A DNA stretch of 64,000 bases from Flavobacterium notoginsengisoli (GCF_014207905.1 NZ_JACHLB010000002.1:496001-560000), one strand, 5' to 3'. Numbered from the stretch's first letter, positions 44,805 through 53,767 are shown. The notes: generated from the letters alone by a model not told the origin. Made by a program: numbers and translations.

Positions 44805-44868
44805 ACCACGTTTTTTAGGGGTTTTTGAAAAGATTGAAAAAGTGACCTTTTTACTTCTTTTACCCTTT

Positions 44869-44952
44869 TGGTGGGGAGAGCAGGATTCGAACCTGCGAAG
44901 TTCACACAGCAGATTTACAGTCTGCCCTCGTTGGCCGCTTGAGTATCTCCCC
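44869..44952 (-). tRNA. tRNA-Tyr (anticodon GTA)
   Basis: Acceptor stem GGGGAGA pairs with TCTCCCC; the T-arm GGTTCGAATCC-type sequence and the loop CTGTAAA with GTA anticodon are clear. The long variable arm marks a type II tRNA, as expected for bacterial tRNA-Tyr. The 3' CCA is encoded (44869 to 44871). It is complete and not interrupted; the element ends 145 bases away on its 3' side. Confidence 0.95.
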
Positions 44953-45376
44953 GATCTCAGCTTGTTGTGCTTTGTTGTTCTAAGCGGTGGCAAAGATAGG
45001 AAGGTTTTCTACATTTCCAAACAAAAAAAGCACTTAATTTAAAGTTATTTTAAAGTTATTTTTTAATTAGTTGGAATTGAATAAAATAAAAAACATTATT
45101 GATTAAGTTTTTTTTGGTTTATTTTAAAATATAAGATTATTCTTCTGCTTATTTTTCTGGTTTATATTTTTTGCAATGACTTTTTTTAGTCGTTAACCTC
45201 TGTTTTTATTGGGAAAATAGAATAATTATTTACGAGTTAGTATTTGATTTTATTGGTTAGGAATTGCTTTAGTCGAAAAAAATAGAGGTAAGATGGATTT
45301 ATATTTTTTTTAATCATGTTTTAAAACAAAAAAAAATCTCCACAAGGGAGATTTTTTTATTCTGAATACTTAAGTA
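44953..45376. other. AT-rich intergenic region with terminator
   Basis: No gene. AAAAAATCTCC at 45331 pairs with GGAGATTTTTTT up to 45358 and terminates the minus-strand thioredoxin-like gene. The rest is poly-A/T-rich, with the tRNA promoter expected just right of 44952. Confidence 0.6.
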
Positions 45377-46543
45377 TTATTTAGCTAAAAGCTCTAAGAT
45401 TTTTTCTTTCAACGCAGGACCTCTTAAGTCTTGAGCAACTACCTTTCCGTTAGCATCAAGAATAAAAGTTGCAGGAATTGCTTCAACATGATATTGTTTT
45501 GCAATTGGCTCTTCCCAATGTTTTAAGTTTGAAACATGAGTCCAAGTTAATCCATCCTTTGCTATCGCTTGTTTCCAAGCTGCTGCGTCTTTGTCCAAAG
45601 AAACTCCAATGATATTTAAACCTTTTGAGTGTAATTCTTTGTATAATGCCACAACATGAGGATTTTCTTGTCTGCATGGTCCACACCAAGAAGCCCAAAA
45701 ATCTACAATAGTTACTTTTCCTAAACTTTCTCTAAGAGAAACTACTTTTCCTTCTGGATTAGGAGCCGAAAAATCTGCTCTTCAGTTAGGGCTACCTACT
45801 GCAGGAGCTGTAGCACCAACAGATGGCATTTTTGCTTGACCTAATCTAGTTTTGATTTCTTTACCTGGAGCAGTGTTTTTTACAGACTCATCTAAAGAAT
45901 TGTAAAGAGTTTCCAATTTTTTTGTATCAGCCGCTGGATCATTAAACATACTTTGAACGATCAAAACTGTAATGAATGATTTTGGGTGAGTTTCAGCATA
46001 TTTCAAATATTTAGTTTTGCTGCTCTCTTGAACCTCTTTTTGAATTGTCATATATTGTTTCATCAAGCTGTTGATAGTTGCTGTATCTTGAGCTTGTTGA
46101 GCTTGTTGCATTTTTTGATTATTCTTTTTCTGAAAATCAATTAAGTTTTTTTGAGTTTTTGTCATGTCTTCCGTGAAAGCCACATACTCATCGTTATTGT
46201 AAGTTCCAGAAACTTTAGATTTGTGGATACTATCTTTATCAATATTAATTTTGATCTCTCCAGTTTCAAGGATAAATGGAATTGGACCGTTAGCACCTTG
46301 TAAAATTAAAGTATGGAAAGCTGGTTCAGTTACTTTTCCTTTTATTTCAAATTTTCCGTTTTCAACTTTTACTGTATCAAGAGAAACTGGCATTCTTGTA
46401 GCAGGGTCTGCACCTTGTAAGATGATAGTTTTTCCATTTTCAATCCCTGTAGCTGTACCTGTAATAAGGTATTCTCCATCTTTAACTTTGCTGCAAGAAA
46501 TGATAGCTGCAGAAGCTGTAAGTACAAAAAGTATTTTTTTCAT
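45377..46543 (-). pseudogene. TlpA/ResA-like thioredoxin lipoprotein interrupted by in-frame TGA
   Basis: The first 253 codons give a lipoprotein (AAIISC lipobox, cysteine about 17) with an N-terminal DUF4369-like domain (GEYLITGTATGIENGKTIIL). The frame then meets TGA at 45782 to 45784 and continues in the same frame with ADFSAPNPEGKVVSLRES, DFWASWCGPCRQENP and PATFILDANGKVVAQDL to the stop at 45377. The thioredoxin domain with its WCGPC site thus lacks its N-terminal half in the reading. One base change would give a normal 388-residue protein. Later ATGs allow only short pieces. Role of the intact family: periplasmic disulfide reduction. Confidence 0.85.
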
Positions 46544-46751
46544 TATAAAAAATTAATTAGTTAATTGATTTGTGCAACAAAAGTATCTAAAAATATAAAA
46601 CATACAGAATTTTGTAACCTAAAATTTTGTTATAGTTTTTTTAGGTCTAAAATGCATTAAATCAGCATGTTTGTTGGCCTTAATTGACTTGAAGCTATCA
46701 TTGAGAAACTTATTTTAAATCATTATAATCAAAATTTTAATTTTTAGATAT

Positions 46752-46785
46752 AAAAAAAGCACTCAATTAAACGAGTGCTTTTTTA
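46752..46785. terminator. Terminator after the J-domain/KTSC gene
   Basis: AAAAAAGCACTC pairs with GAGTGCTTTTTT around AATTAAAC, directly behind the minus-strand gene. Confidence 0.9.
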
Positions 46786-46804
46786 TAAATATAGTGTTTA
46801 AAAA

Positions 46805-47245
46805 CTATTCTTGGTTTGTTTTCTTTCTCCAAGTAAAGTTGTTTAAAATATGTCTTTTAGCAAATCTTGCTGGAGAATCAGCATTTACCATTTTCACGTA
46901 AGTTGCTTTTGGAACACTAATGTATTCGTAAACACTTCCGTTAGAGAAATCGATAATTAAACGTCCTTCAACAAATTTAAAATCTGTGATTGAACAAGTT
47001 GTAATTGTTTCTGTGTACTCAGGTAAATTAAGTTTGATAGTATCAGGATGAATACTTACTAAAAAATGGTAAGCTTCAATGATTGTTTTACTTTTTTCTT
47101 CTGCCTCTTTTAAACCAGCCTCGTTTCCAACAAATTTATCAGGATGAGATTCTTTCATCGCATTACGATAAATTGTTTTTAAATCTTTTAACTCTGCAGT
47201 TTTCTCTACGTTTAGTAACTTACGGTATTCAACTATTTTTTTCAT
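46805..47245 (-). CDS. J-domain protein with C-terminal KTSC domain
   Basis: 146 residues. The N-terminal 65 residues form a J domain with the HPDK motif (MKESHPDKFVG), so it can stimulate an Hsp70. The C-terminal half has the KTSC pattern: CSITDFKFVEGRLIIDFSNG, then YEYISVPKATYVKMVNADSP and FAKRHILNNF. KTSC domains are linked to RNA or to protein quality control, without settled function. The fusion is common in flavobacteria. The frame is intact. Confidence 0.88.
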   Translation of the reverse strand: MKKIVEYRKLLNVEKTAELKDLKTIYRNAMKESHPDKFVGNEAGLKEAEEKSKTIIEAYHFLVSIHPDTIKLNLPEYTETITTCSITDFKFVEGRLIIDFSNGSVYEYISVPKATYVKMVNADSPARFAKRHILNNFTWRKKTNQE

Positions 47246-47639
47246 AAATAAAAGGTAACTACTTGTCTATTAGTTTGAAATCGATATTAATTAGTTCAAA
47301 TCGACAAATTTTTTGCAAAGGTACACTTTTTTTTAACTTTTTAGTTTTGATGGAAAAAATATTGAAAAAAGTTAACGGTAAGTTTATTTTCATTGCTAAC
47401 AGAGCGAAGATTTTTTTTTTTTTAACGCAAAGCACGCAAAGACTTACGCAAAGAGCGCCAAAGATTTTTTGAGTAATATTTATAAACATAAAGTTCGCAA
47501 AGCTATGTCAGCACAAAGCTTTGCGAACTTAAATATTCTCAATGTATAACACTCAGCAAAAAAAATAACCTTAGCGTTCTTTGCGTTAAAAATTACACGC
47601 TCCAACAAAACTTGAAACTTGAAACTTGAAACAAAAGAA
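47246..47639. repeat. Intergenic region with flavobacterial short repeats
   Basis: Several ACGCAAAG-type units at 47412 to 47460, a perfect-arm hairpin AGTTCGCAAAGCT / AGCTTTGCGAACT (47492 to 47529), a TTCTTTGCGTTAAAA counterpart at 47577, and three GAAACTT units at 47605 to 47630. No ORF. Such words recur between core genes further right but are not seen inside the element. Confidence 0.6.
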
Positions 47640-47885
47640 CTATTCTGGTTTATGATTAGCTTTATCGAAGTTTCTAGATTTTTTTGGATATTGTTTGTAG
47701 CTCATATCACTTGGGTTTTCTATAACCGATTTTATTGTAATCCAATCACCGACGTTAAACTTTGCTTGAACCATTTTATAGTCTAAAAGATATTCACCGC
47801 AGAAATAATTGTTATTTTCATCTTTTTCGATAATGCCTGTGAAAACTCCTTTTTGCGGCATTGATTGTTGTGTATCTTTCGACAT
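47640..47885 (-). CDS. Small conserved-type hypothetical protein
   Basis: 81 residues with an N-terminal polar stretch and a compact central part (GVFTGIIEKDENNNYFCGEY, then AKFNVGDWITIKSVI). This looks like a small beta-barrel fold, possibly OB or SH3-like. No family is recognised. It is divergent from the gene at 47971. Confidence 0.6.
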   Translation of the reverse strand: MSKDTQQSMPQKGVFTGIIEKDENNNYFCGEYLLDYKMVQAKFNVGDWITIKSVIENPSDMSYKQYPKKSRNFDKANHKPE

Positions 47886-47970
47886 GATTCTCTGTTTTTA
47901 AATTAAAAGGCAAAGGTAAGCAATTAAGTATTGTTTTAGTGAGTTCGCTGTAAACTGAGTATATTTGCAC

Positions 47971-48513
47971 ATGCAGAAAAATTTTAAACCACATCCAAAT
48001 TCTTTTAAAAATACATTTTGTGCTTTTAATGAAGTGTTGCAAGATTCTATTAAAGGATTAAAAAAACAATTTGAAAGTAAAGCTGGAAGCACATATTATT
48101 ATACAGAAGAAGGAATGTATCGTGTTTCGAATCACTGGGGAAGGCTGGCAAACAGCAAATGGCGCTTAGTTGCTCGTGATCCAGAAACAGAATCGAAAAC
48201 AAAGATTGGTTTTGCTAAATGGAATGAGTTTTATCCGGACAATGCTACAGATAAATTATATTATATCGAAGCGGATTACGAAAAAAACTTGGCCAATTAT
48301 CAGCATAAAAATAATCCTGATTATGATGGAAAAGCAGTTTTAAGAACCAGTTTGGATACAACAAAAAGGCTAAAACAAATAAGAAATCTCCAGCAGCTGA
48401 CGAATTGGGCGAAACATTTTGATTATGAGGATATTGATGATTTACGAAAACAAATTATCAACGAATTGATTTTCACAGAGAAAAGTTTAGAACAAATTAA
48501 AAGAGAAGTATAA
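47971..48513 (+). CDS. Hypothetical protein
   Basis: 180 residues from ATG 47971. The central part GMYRVSNHWGRLANSKWRLV and KTKIGFAKWNEFYPDNATDK looks like a globular conserved protein of flavobacteria. No domain name can be given. TATATTTG ends only 3 bases before the ATG, so transcription may begin at or just after it, or the real start may be a later codon. The stop overlaps the next start (TAATG). Confidence 0.7.
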   Translation: MQKNFKPHPNSFKNTFCAFNEVLQDSIKGLKKQFESKAGSTYYYTEEGMYRVSNHWGRLANSKWRLVARDPETESKTKIGFAKWNEFYPDNATDKLYYIEADYEKNLANYQHKNNPDYDGKAVLRTSLDTTKRLKQIRNLQQLTNWAKHFDYEDIDDLRKQIINELIFTEKSLEQIKREV

Positions 48514-48659
48514 TGGGACGCAATAATGAAAGAAATATCAAAAAGCACAATGACAAATTGCACAAAGCCCAGGCTAAGAAAAAACAAGCCGAACTTTCTC
48601 GCAAAGAAAAGCTGAAAGAAATTGTGAAAAAATTCAACGAAAGTAAAAACGAAGAATAA
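48513..48659 (+). CDS. Very basic small protein
   Basis: 48 residues, almost all K, R, E, N and Q (MGRNNERNIKKHNDKLHKAQ), predicted as one long helix. Its ATG overlaps the stop of the previous gene by one base, which supports translation. It may bind RNA or ribosomes (inference). Followed by a repeat-rich spacer. Confidence 0.6.
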   Translation: MGRNNERNIKKHNDKLHKAQAKKKQAELSRKEKLKEIVKKFNESKNEE

Positions 48660-48660
48660 A

Positions 48661-48730
48661 ATAATTGTTTCAAGTTTCAGGTTTCACGTTACAAGTTAAC
48701 AAAGCAAACCTGAAACTTGAAACCTGAAAC
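48661..48730. repeat. Inverted GTTTCA/TGAAAC repeat
   Basis: GTTTCAAGTTTCAGGTTTCA at 48667 is mirrored by TGAAACTTGAAACCTGAAAC ending at 48730. It forms a large hairpin made of heptamer-like units. The same words occur at 47605 to 47630. Confidence 0.75.
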
Positions 48731-48739
48731 AAAAAACAA

Positions 48740-48973
48740 ATGAATAGTAAATTCGAAACCCTAAAAGCGAGCGTACAAGAAATTATTGATTTAATCGCTG
48801 CAAAAAATGACAGAGAAGCAAACAACAAATTGTTGGAAGTAAGTGAAACTCTTGACGAAATGATTGATTTCGCTGAAGAAGATGAAGAAGTTAGAGAGAT
48901 CACTCGTTATCAGGTTTTATTGAACCAACTTCACGTAAAAATTAATGGAGAAGAACCTGTTGATGGAGAATAA
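48740..48973 (+). CDS. Small helical hypothetical protein
   Basis: 77 residues, acidic, likely coiled-coil: FETLKASVQEIIDLIAAKND, ETLDEMIDFAEEDEEVREI. Its end overlaps the next gene by 11 bases, so they are coupled. No function known to me. Confidence 0.7.
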   Translation: MNSKFETLKASVQEIIDLIAAKNDREANNKLLEVSETLDEMIDFAEEDEEVREITRYQVLLNQLHVKINGEEPVDGE

Positions 48974-49343
48974 TAAATGTTTCTGCGACACAGGACTGCT
49001 TTTTGAAAACTGTTGCGGATTGTATTTAAATGGAAGTCAAAAAGCATCTTCGGCTTTAAGTTTAATGCGTTCCAGATATTCCGCTTATGCAACTCATAAT
49101 GCCGATTATTTAATGGAAACCACTTATGTTTCTGAAAGAAAATATTATTCGAAACCTGAAATTTTAAAATGGGCTGTTTCTAATAAATGGCAGAAATTGG
49201 AAATTCTTAGTTTCACCGAAAATACTGTAGAATTTAAAGCTTACTTTTTAGATTCAAATAATAAACCTCAGACTCATTATGAATTTTCTACTTTTAAATT
49301 CGAAAATGGAGCTTGGTATTATTTGGACGGAAAGTTTGAATAA
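48963..49343 (+). CDS. YchJ-family (SEC-C motif) protein
   Basis: 126 residues from ATG 48963; a start at 48945 is possible. CFCDTGLLFENCCGLYL is the zinc-binding SEC-C signature. It is followed by KASSALSLMRSRYSAYATHN, typical of YchJ, and the NTF2-like C-terminal domain. Exact role unknown; SEC-C motifs bind zinc and often protein or RNA partners. Starts inside the previous gene. Confidence 0.88.
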   Translation: MENNKCFCDTGLLFENCCGLYLNGSQKASSALSLMRSRYSAYATHNADYLMETTYVSERKYYSKPEILKWAVSNKWQKLEILSFTENTVEFKAYFLDSNNKPQTHYEFSTFKFENGAWYYLDGKFE

Positions 49344-49449
49344 TTAACATATCTAACATTGTTAACTTCAATTTTTAGTTGAATATTTTAACTAAAAATT
49401 AATAAACGATTCGTTTTTCATAATTCTAAAAAGACGTAATTTTAGATTT

Positions 49450-50568
49450 ATGAAAAACGAATTTAAAAAAGGCTTTTATTTTAAGACTTACGAAGCTCCT
49501 TTTCAGTCTCCGTTTGACAAACTTTTTACTATTTTTAAAGAGTTGATCACCCATACTTCGGGTGATTTTGATGAAGCCATAAACTGGCTTAGGGAACTGG
49601 ATAAAGAATACAAACTTACCGACGAGAATTACACCATAGACGATTTTATCGAAGATTTAAAAAAGAAAGGTTACATCAGAGATGAAGTTAAAGGCGATGG
49701 AAGTTCTGGTTTCGGAATTACGGCAAAAACCGAAAGAGCGATCAGACAGCAGGCTTTAGATCAAATCTTTGGAAACTTGAAAAAATCTGGAAGCGGAAAT
49801 CATAAAACCAAATACGCAGGAAGCGGTGATGAACATACGGGAGAATTCCGTGAATATAATTTTGGCGACAGCTTGGAAAGAATTTCTTTAACTGAAAGTC
49901 TTCGAAATGCTCAGGTCAATAATGGCGTAGATAATTTTATGCTTACTGAAAACGATTTGATTGTAGAAGATGCACAATATAAAGCACAAATGAGCACTGT
50001 CTTAATGATCGACATTAGCCACAGTATGATTTTGTATGGCGAAGATCGAATCACACCGGCTAAAAAAGTTGCCATGGCTTTAGCGGAACTTATTACAACA
50101 AGATACCCAAAAGACACGTTAGATATTTTGGTTTTTGGTAATGATGCCTGGACCATTCCAATTAAAGATTTACCCTATCTGCAAGTTGGTCCATATCATA
50201 CGAATACCGTTGCGGGTTTACAATTGGCAATGGATATTCTGCGAAGAAAACGAAATACCAACAAACAAATTTTTATGATTACTGACGGAAAACCAAGCTG
50301 CGTTCGCGAACGTGACGGTTCTTATTATATGAATAGTAATGGTTTGGACGAATATATTGTGGACAAATGCTACACTCAGGCGCAGCAGGCAAGAAAACTT
50401 CATATTCCGATTACTACTTTTATGATAGCTAGAGATCCTTATTTACAGCGTTTTGTAAATCAGTTTACTGAAGCCAATCAGGGAAAAGCATTTTATACCG
50501 GCATTAAAGGTTTGGGTGAAATGATTTTTGAAGATTATGAAGCGAATAGGAAGAAGAGGGTTAAATAA
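49450..50568 (+). CDS. VWA-domain protein
   Basis: 372 residues. The von Willebrand A domain (about 180 to 360) has a complete MIDAS start D188-x-S190-x-S192 in MIDISHSM, then a later ITDGKP segment. The first 170 residues are a charged helical domain. VWA proteins of this type act with MoxR/ChlI-type AAA+ ATPases as metal- or cofactor-inserting or assembly chaperones. Such an ATPase follows 160 bases downstream. Cytoplasmic. Confidence 0.88.
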   Translation: MKNEFKKGFYFKTYEAPFQSPFDKLFTIFKELITHTSGDFDEAINWLRELDKEYKLTDENYTIDDFIEDLKKKGYIRDEVKGDGSSGFGITAKTERAIRQQALDQIFGNLKKSGSGNHKTKYAGSGDEHTGEFREYNFGDSLERISLTESLRNAQVNNGVDNFMLTENDLIVEDAQYKAQMSTVLMIDISHSMILYGEDRITPAKKVAMALAELITTRYPKDTLDILVFGNDAWTIPIKDLPYLQVGPYHTNTVAGLQLAMDILRRKRNTNKQIFMITDGKPSCVRERDGSYYMNSNGLDEYIVDKCYTQAQQARKLHIPITTFMIARDPYLQRFVNQFTEANQGKAFYTGIKGLGEMIFEDYEANRKKRVK

Positions 50569-50731
50569 AGGTTCTAAGTGGCTAAGATTCTAAGATACTA
50601 AGGTTTCTTTGCACATGATAAACATAACGCATATCGTAGAGACACATGGCAGTGCGTCTAACATATCAACTGTCACGCTGAGCGAAGTCGAAGCGCCAAA
50701 TCAATAAATAAACAATCTATATTTCAATAAA
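50569..50731. repeat. Intergenic CTAAG array and REP-like words
   Basis: CTAAG occurs four times with 8-base period at 50575 to 50602. Then GTAGAGACACATGGCAGTGC and GTCACGCTGAGCGAAGTCGA follow, words widely dispersed in Bacteroidetes intergenic DNA. A similar reverse-oriented CTAAG array lies at 56517 to 56550. Confidence 0.7.
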
Positions 50732-52195
50732 ATGGAAATAAATACTATAAAGACATTAGGTCAATTAAAAGCCGCTGGATATAAGAGTACAAGCATTAAA
50801 GATGAATTGCGAAATAATCTTCGTGAAAAAATTAAATCTGGGAAACCTGTTTTTGAAGGGGTTCATGGTTTCGAAAATACCGTAATTCCAGAATTAGAAA
50901 GAGCTATTTTATCTCGTCATAATATAAATTTATTGGGACTTCGCGGACAGGCTAAAACGCGTTTAGCTCGTAAAATGATCGAATTGTTGGATGAATATAT
51001 TCCGTATGTTTCTGGTTCAGAAATTAATGACGATCCGTTAAATCCAATTTCGCGTTTTGCAAAAGATTTAATTGATGAAAAAGGTGATGAAACGCCAATT
51101 TCATGGTTACATAGAAGCGAACGTTTCTTCGAAAAACTGGCAACTCCAGACGTGACAGTTGCTGATTTAATTGGAGACGTCGACCCAATTAAAGCGGCAA
51201 ATCTGAAATTATCCTATGCAGATGACCGCGTAATTCATTTCGGAATGATTCCGAGAGCCAACCGCTGTATTTTTGTAATTAACGAATTACCAGATTTACA
51301 GGCAAGAATTCAGGTGGCCTTATTTAATATTTTGCAAGAAGGAGATATTCAGATTAGAGGATTCAAATTAAGAATGCCTTTGGATATGCAGTTTGTTTTC
51401 ACCGCAAATCCAGAAGATTATACCAATAGAGGAAGTATTGTTACACCTTTAAAAGATAGAATTGGTTCTCAGATTTTGACACATTATCCTGAAACTATAG
51501 AAATTGCGAGAACAATTACAGAGCAGGAATCTAAATTGGATAAAAATCAAACTGATCTTGTTTATGTGCCAAGTTTGGCAAGAGATATTTTAGAACAGAT
51601 TAGTTTTGAAGCCCGCGAAAGTGAATATATAGATAACAAAAGCGGTGTAAGTGCAAGAATGAGTATAACGGCTTTTGAAAATTTAATTAGTACGGCAGAA
51701 CGTCGCGCATTGCTTTCAGGTGTAGACAAAACAACTTTACGTTTGTCAGATTTTATCGGAATTATTCCAGCGATTACTGGAAAAGTAGAGTTGGTTTACG
51801 AAGGAGAGCAGGAGGGAGCTGATGTAGTGGCAGAAAGTTTAATTGGTTCTGCAATTCGAACATTATTTCCAGAATATTTTCCAAAAATTGAAAAATTAGA
51901 AAAACCAGACGAAAAAACACCATATTCTGATGTAGTAGAATGGTTTTTTGCCGAAAGCGGTTTCGAATTATTAGACGATGCTTCCGATAAAGAATATAAA
52001 AGTATTCTAGACGAAGTAACGCCTTTGGATGATTTAATTAAAAAATATCAGCCACAAACAGCAAAAGAAGATGAGTATTTCTTGAAAGAGTTTGTTTTAT
52101 GGGGATTGGTAGAATATAGAAAGTTAAGCAAAGATAGATTTGCCAAAGGAAATCAGTTTAGAGATATTTACGGAAGTTACATTAGTAAATTTTAA
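50732..52195 (+). CDS. MoxR/magnesium-chelatase-like AAA+ ATPase
   Basis: 487 residues. Walker A GLRGQAKTR (69 to 77), Walker B-like FVINELPDL (about 182 to 190), the sensor loop FVFTANPEDYTNRG and an arginine finger near PLKDRIGS match the ChlI/BchI-MoxR branch. ALFNILQEGDIQIRG is the typical loop. It pairs with the VWA protein upstream to form a likely chaperone-type complex. Targets unknown. Confidence 0.88.
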   Translation: MEINTIKTLGQLKAAGYKSTSIKDELRNNLREKIKSGKPVFEGVHGFENTVIPELERAILSRHNINLLGLRGQAKTRLARKMIELLDEYIPYVSGSEINDDPLNPISRFAKDLIDEKGDETPISWLHRSERFFEKLATPDVTVADLIGDVDPIKAANLKLSYADDRVIHFGMIPRANRCIFVINELPDLQARIQVALFNILQEGDIQIRGFKLRMPLDMQFVFTANPEDYTNRGSIVTPLKDRIGSQILTHYPETIEIARTITEQESKLDKNQTDLVYVPSLARDILEQISFEARESEYIDNKSGVSARMSITAFENLISTAERRALLSGVDKTTLRLSDFIGIIPAITGKVELVYEGEQEGADVVAESLIGSAIRTLFPEYFPKIEKLEKPDEKTPYSDVVEWFFAESGFELLDDASDKEYKSILDEVTPLDDLIKKYQPQTAKEDEYFLKEFVLWGLVEYRKLSKDRFAKGNQFRDIYGSYISKF

Positions 52196-52254
52196 GAAAA
52201 GTATTTACTTTTTTCAAATTTATAACATTAGCTTAGATAGAATTAATCTGTCTA

Positions 52255-52410
52255 AAATCTGCTTTAATCTGTGTATATCTGCGTGAAATAATTATTACAC
52301 ATAGATTTTTCACGCAGATTTAAAAAGATTTCAGCAGATCTAATTAGATTTTTTTCCAACGCTCTATGATATGATCTGGTCTAGCTGGTTTTTTAAAACC
52401 GGCTGGGCTT
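52255..52410. repeat. Repeat-rich spacer with terminator hairpin
   Basis: CTGCGTGAAATAA and TTTTTCACGCAGATTT are inverted words (52280 to 52320), again typical of flavobacterial spacers. AGCTGGTTTT pairs with AAAACCGGCT at 52383 to 52404 and is followed by a T-run, which should terminate the AAA+ gene. Because this terminator lies before 52455, the longer frame from 52371 is not the real transporter start. Confidence 0.65.
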
Positions 52411-52454
52411 TTTTATTTTACAAAAGATTACTTTTACAATCCAAAAATGAATTT

Positions 52455-53309
52455 ATGTTATTCCTAATATTAAGTATTCTTTGCAGTGTAATTGTTGGTG
52501 TTATATTCAAAATTTCAAGAAAATATAATGCTAATCCGTCTCAAATTATTTCATTCAATTATATAACGGCGATTACGCTTTGTTACTTCACTTTTAGTCC
52601 AGATCTGAATGCTTTGGATCATAATGCACCTTTAGAAATTTATACAGCGGTCGGAATTTTACTTCCAATTGTATTTTTGTTTTTAGCACTTTCTATAAAA
52701 TTTATGGGAATTGCAAAAACCGATGCGGCACAGCGATTGTCACTTTTTATTCCGATTTTAGCAGCTTGGTTATTGTTTAATGAAGCATTTAATACCTATA
52801 AAGTTATTGGAGTCTTAGTTGGATTCTCGGCACTTTTATTCATATTAAAAAAGCCAACTGACAATACAGAGAATAAATGGATTTATCCTGCAATGGTATT
52901 ATTAGGTTTCGGAATTGTTGATATTCTTTTTAAGAAAATAGCTTTATATACCGTCGTTCCTTACACAACTTCTTTGTTTGTAGTATTCTTAATTTCGTTT
53001 ACGGTTTCATTGGTTATCGTTATGTATAAGTTATTCATCACAAAAGAAAGTTTTGCTGTAAAAAATATTCCTTTTGGGTTATTGGTTGGGATTTTTAATT
53101 TCGGAAATATACTATGCTATTTAAAAGCGCATAAAGCTTTTGCAGAAAACCCATCAACTGTTTTTGCTGGAATGAATATGGGAGTTATTGTTTTAGGAAC
53201 CGTAGTGGGAGCTTATTTCTTCAAAGAAAAACTTTCTAAAATTAATATTATCGGATTGTTTTTGGCATTAATTGCGGTTGTTTTTATCTTTTTATCGCAA
53301 TTACAGTAA
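52455..53309 (+). CDS. EamA-like (DMT superfamily) transporter
   Basis: 284 residues from ATG 52455, with ten hydrophobic segments. Segments such as LFIPILAAWLLFNEAFNTYK and GVIVLGTVVGAYFFKEKLSK are the internal-repeat EamA pattern (V/I-x-x-F-x-E-x-L in each half). Exports or imports small metabolites; substrate unknown. The start was moved downstream because the longer frame crosses a terminator. Confidence 0.85.
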   Translation: MLFLILSILCSVIVGVIFKISRKYNANPSQIISFNYITAITLCYFTFSPDLNALDHNAPLEIYTAVGILLPIVFLFLALSIKFMGIAKTDAAQRLSLFIPILAAWLLFNEAFNTYKVIGVLVGFSALLFILKKPTDNTENKWIYPAMVLLGFGIVDILFKKIALYTVVPYTTSLFVVFLISFTVSLVIVMYKLFITKESFAVKNIPFGLLVGIFNFGNILCYLKAHKAFAENPSTVFAGMNMGVIVLGTVVGAYFFKEKLSKINIIGLFLALIAVVFIFLSQLQ

Positions 53310-53415
53310 TTTTTTTTAAACGCTAATTATTTAATTTACAGTTGATTTTAGGTTAAGTTGAGAATTTATTAAATTAAATTCTACTAATTCTATAGAATTT
53401 ATAAATATAAATTTG

Positions 53416-53423
53416 TAGCTTTG
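53416..53423 (+). promoter_or_regulatory. Candidate -7 element TAGCTTTG
   Basis: Exact TAnnTTTG match. The predicted start of transcription falls almost on the ATG of the first tiny ORF at 53432, which would be leaderless or nearly so. No good -33 element was recognised. Confidence 0.4.
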
Positions 53424-53431
53424 CTTCAACA

Positions 53432-53521
53432 ATGAAAAACTATAGCCGAAATATTATGATGTCTTTCAATTGCAGCTTTGCGATGTGCTGCAAGATGAAT
53501 CACGTTTTGAAATGGCGTTAA
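53432..53521 (+). CDS. Putative cysteine-containing leader peptide 1
   Basis: 29 codons ending in CSFAMCCKMNHVLKWR plus TAA. Three cysteine codons, two of them adjacent, stand just before a terminator hairpin at 53561, the layout of a transcription attenuator. The ORF starts about 9 bases after a TAnnTTTG element. Being short, it could be chance, but see the second peptide. Confidence 0.45.
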   Translation: MKNYSRNIMMSFNCSFAMCCKMNHVLKWR

Positions 53522-53560
53522 TAGAGAAAGTACTTGTTAGTTATTTTTTTTTTTTTTTTA

Positions 53561-53592
53561 GCCTTTCATTGCACCATGAAAGGCTTTTTTTT
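53561..53592 (+). terminator. Terminator or attenuator between the two tiny ORFs
   Basis: GCCTTTCAT pairs perfectly with ATGAAAGGC around TGCACC and is followed by eight T residues. A long T-run precedes it. It would stop transcripts coming from 53416 before glutamate dehydrogenase. Confidence 0.85.
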
Positions 53593-53613
53593 GAATCATT
53601 AAAAAATGGAAAT

Positions 53614-53688
53614 ATGAGAACCATTAGAAATAGAAAAATTTTAATGCGTAACGGTTTAATAAAGATTCCGTGTTGCAGTTGTTTTTAA
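53614..53688 (+). CDS. Putative cysteine-containing leader peptide 2
   Basis: 24 codons ending LIKIPCCSCF plus TAA, so three cysteine codons in the last five before the final F. Highly basic before that. It stands 80 bases upstream of glutamate dehydrogenase. Two cysteine-clustered mini-ORFs on either side of a terminator suggest a cysteine-sensing leader, but the downstream gene is not a sulfur gene, which weakens the idea. Confidence 0.4.
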   Translation: MRTIRNRKILMRNGLIKIPCCSCF

Positions 53689-53767
53689 AAATAGAAATAA
53701 AAAATCTTCATAATTAAGAAGAATATTGATTACTAAAAAGATAACCCAAACCTAAAAACTATATATT

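Noticed and set aside
44869..44952. Insertion of the element into tRNA-Tyr
   Set aside because: The tRNA is complete and I found no duplicated tRNA 3' end at the other boundary; the shared core lies 145 bases away.
22525..46543. Stop codon reassignment as the explanation of the in-frame TAG and TGA
   Set aside because: Other genes in the window end normally with TAG, TGA and TAA, and no reassigned lineage fits; mutation or error is simpler.
52371..52454. Upstream extension of the EamA-like transporter
   Set aside because: The extra 28 codons cross a terminator hairpin and have no transporter character.
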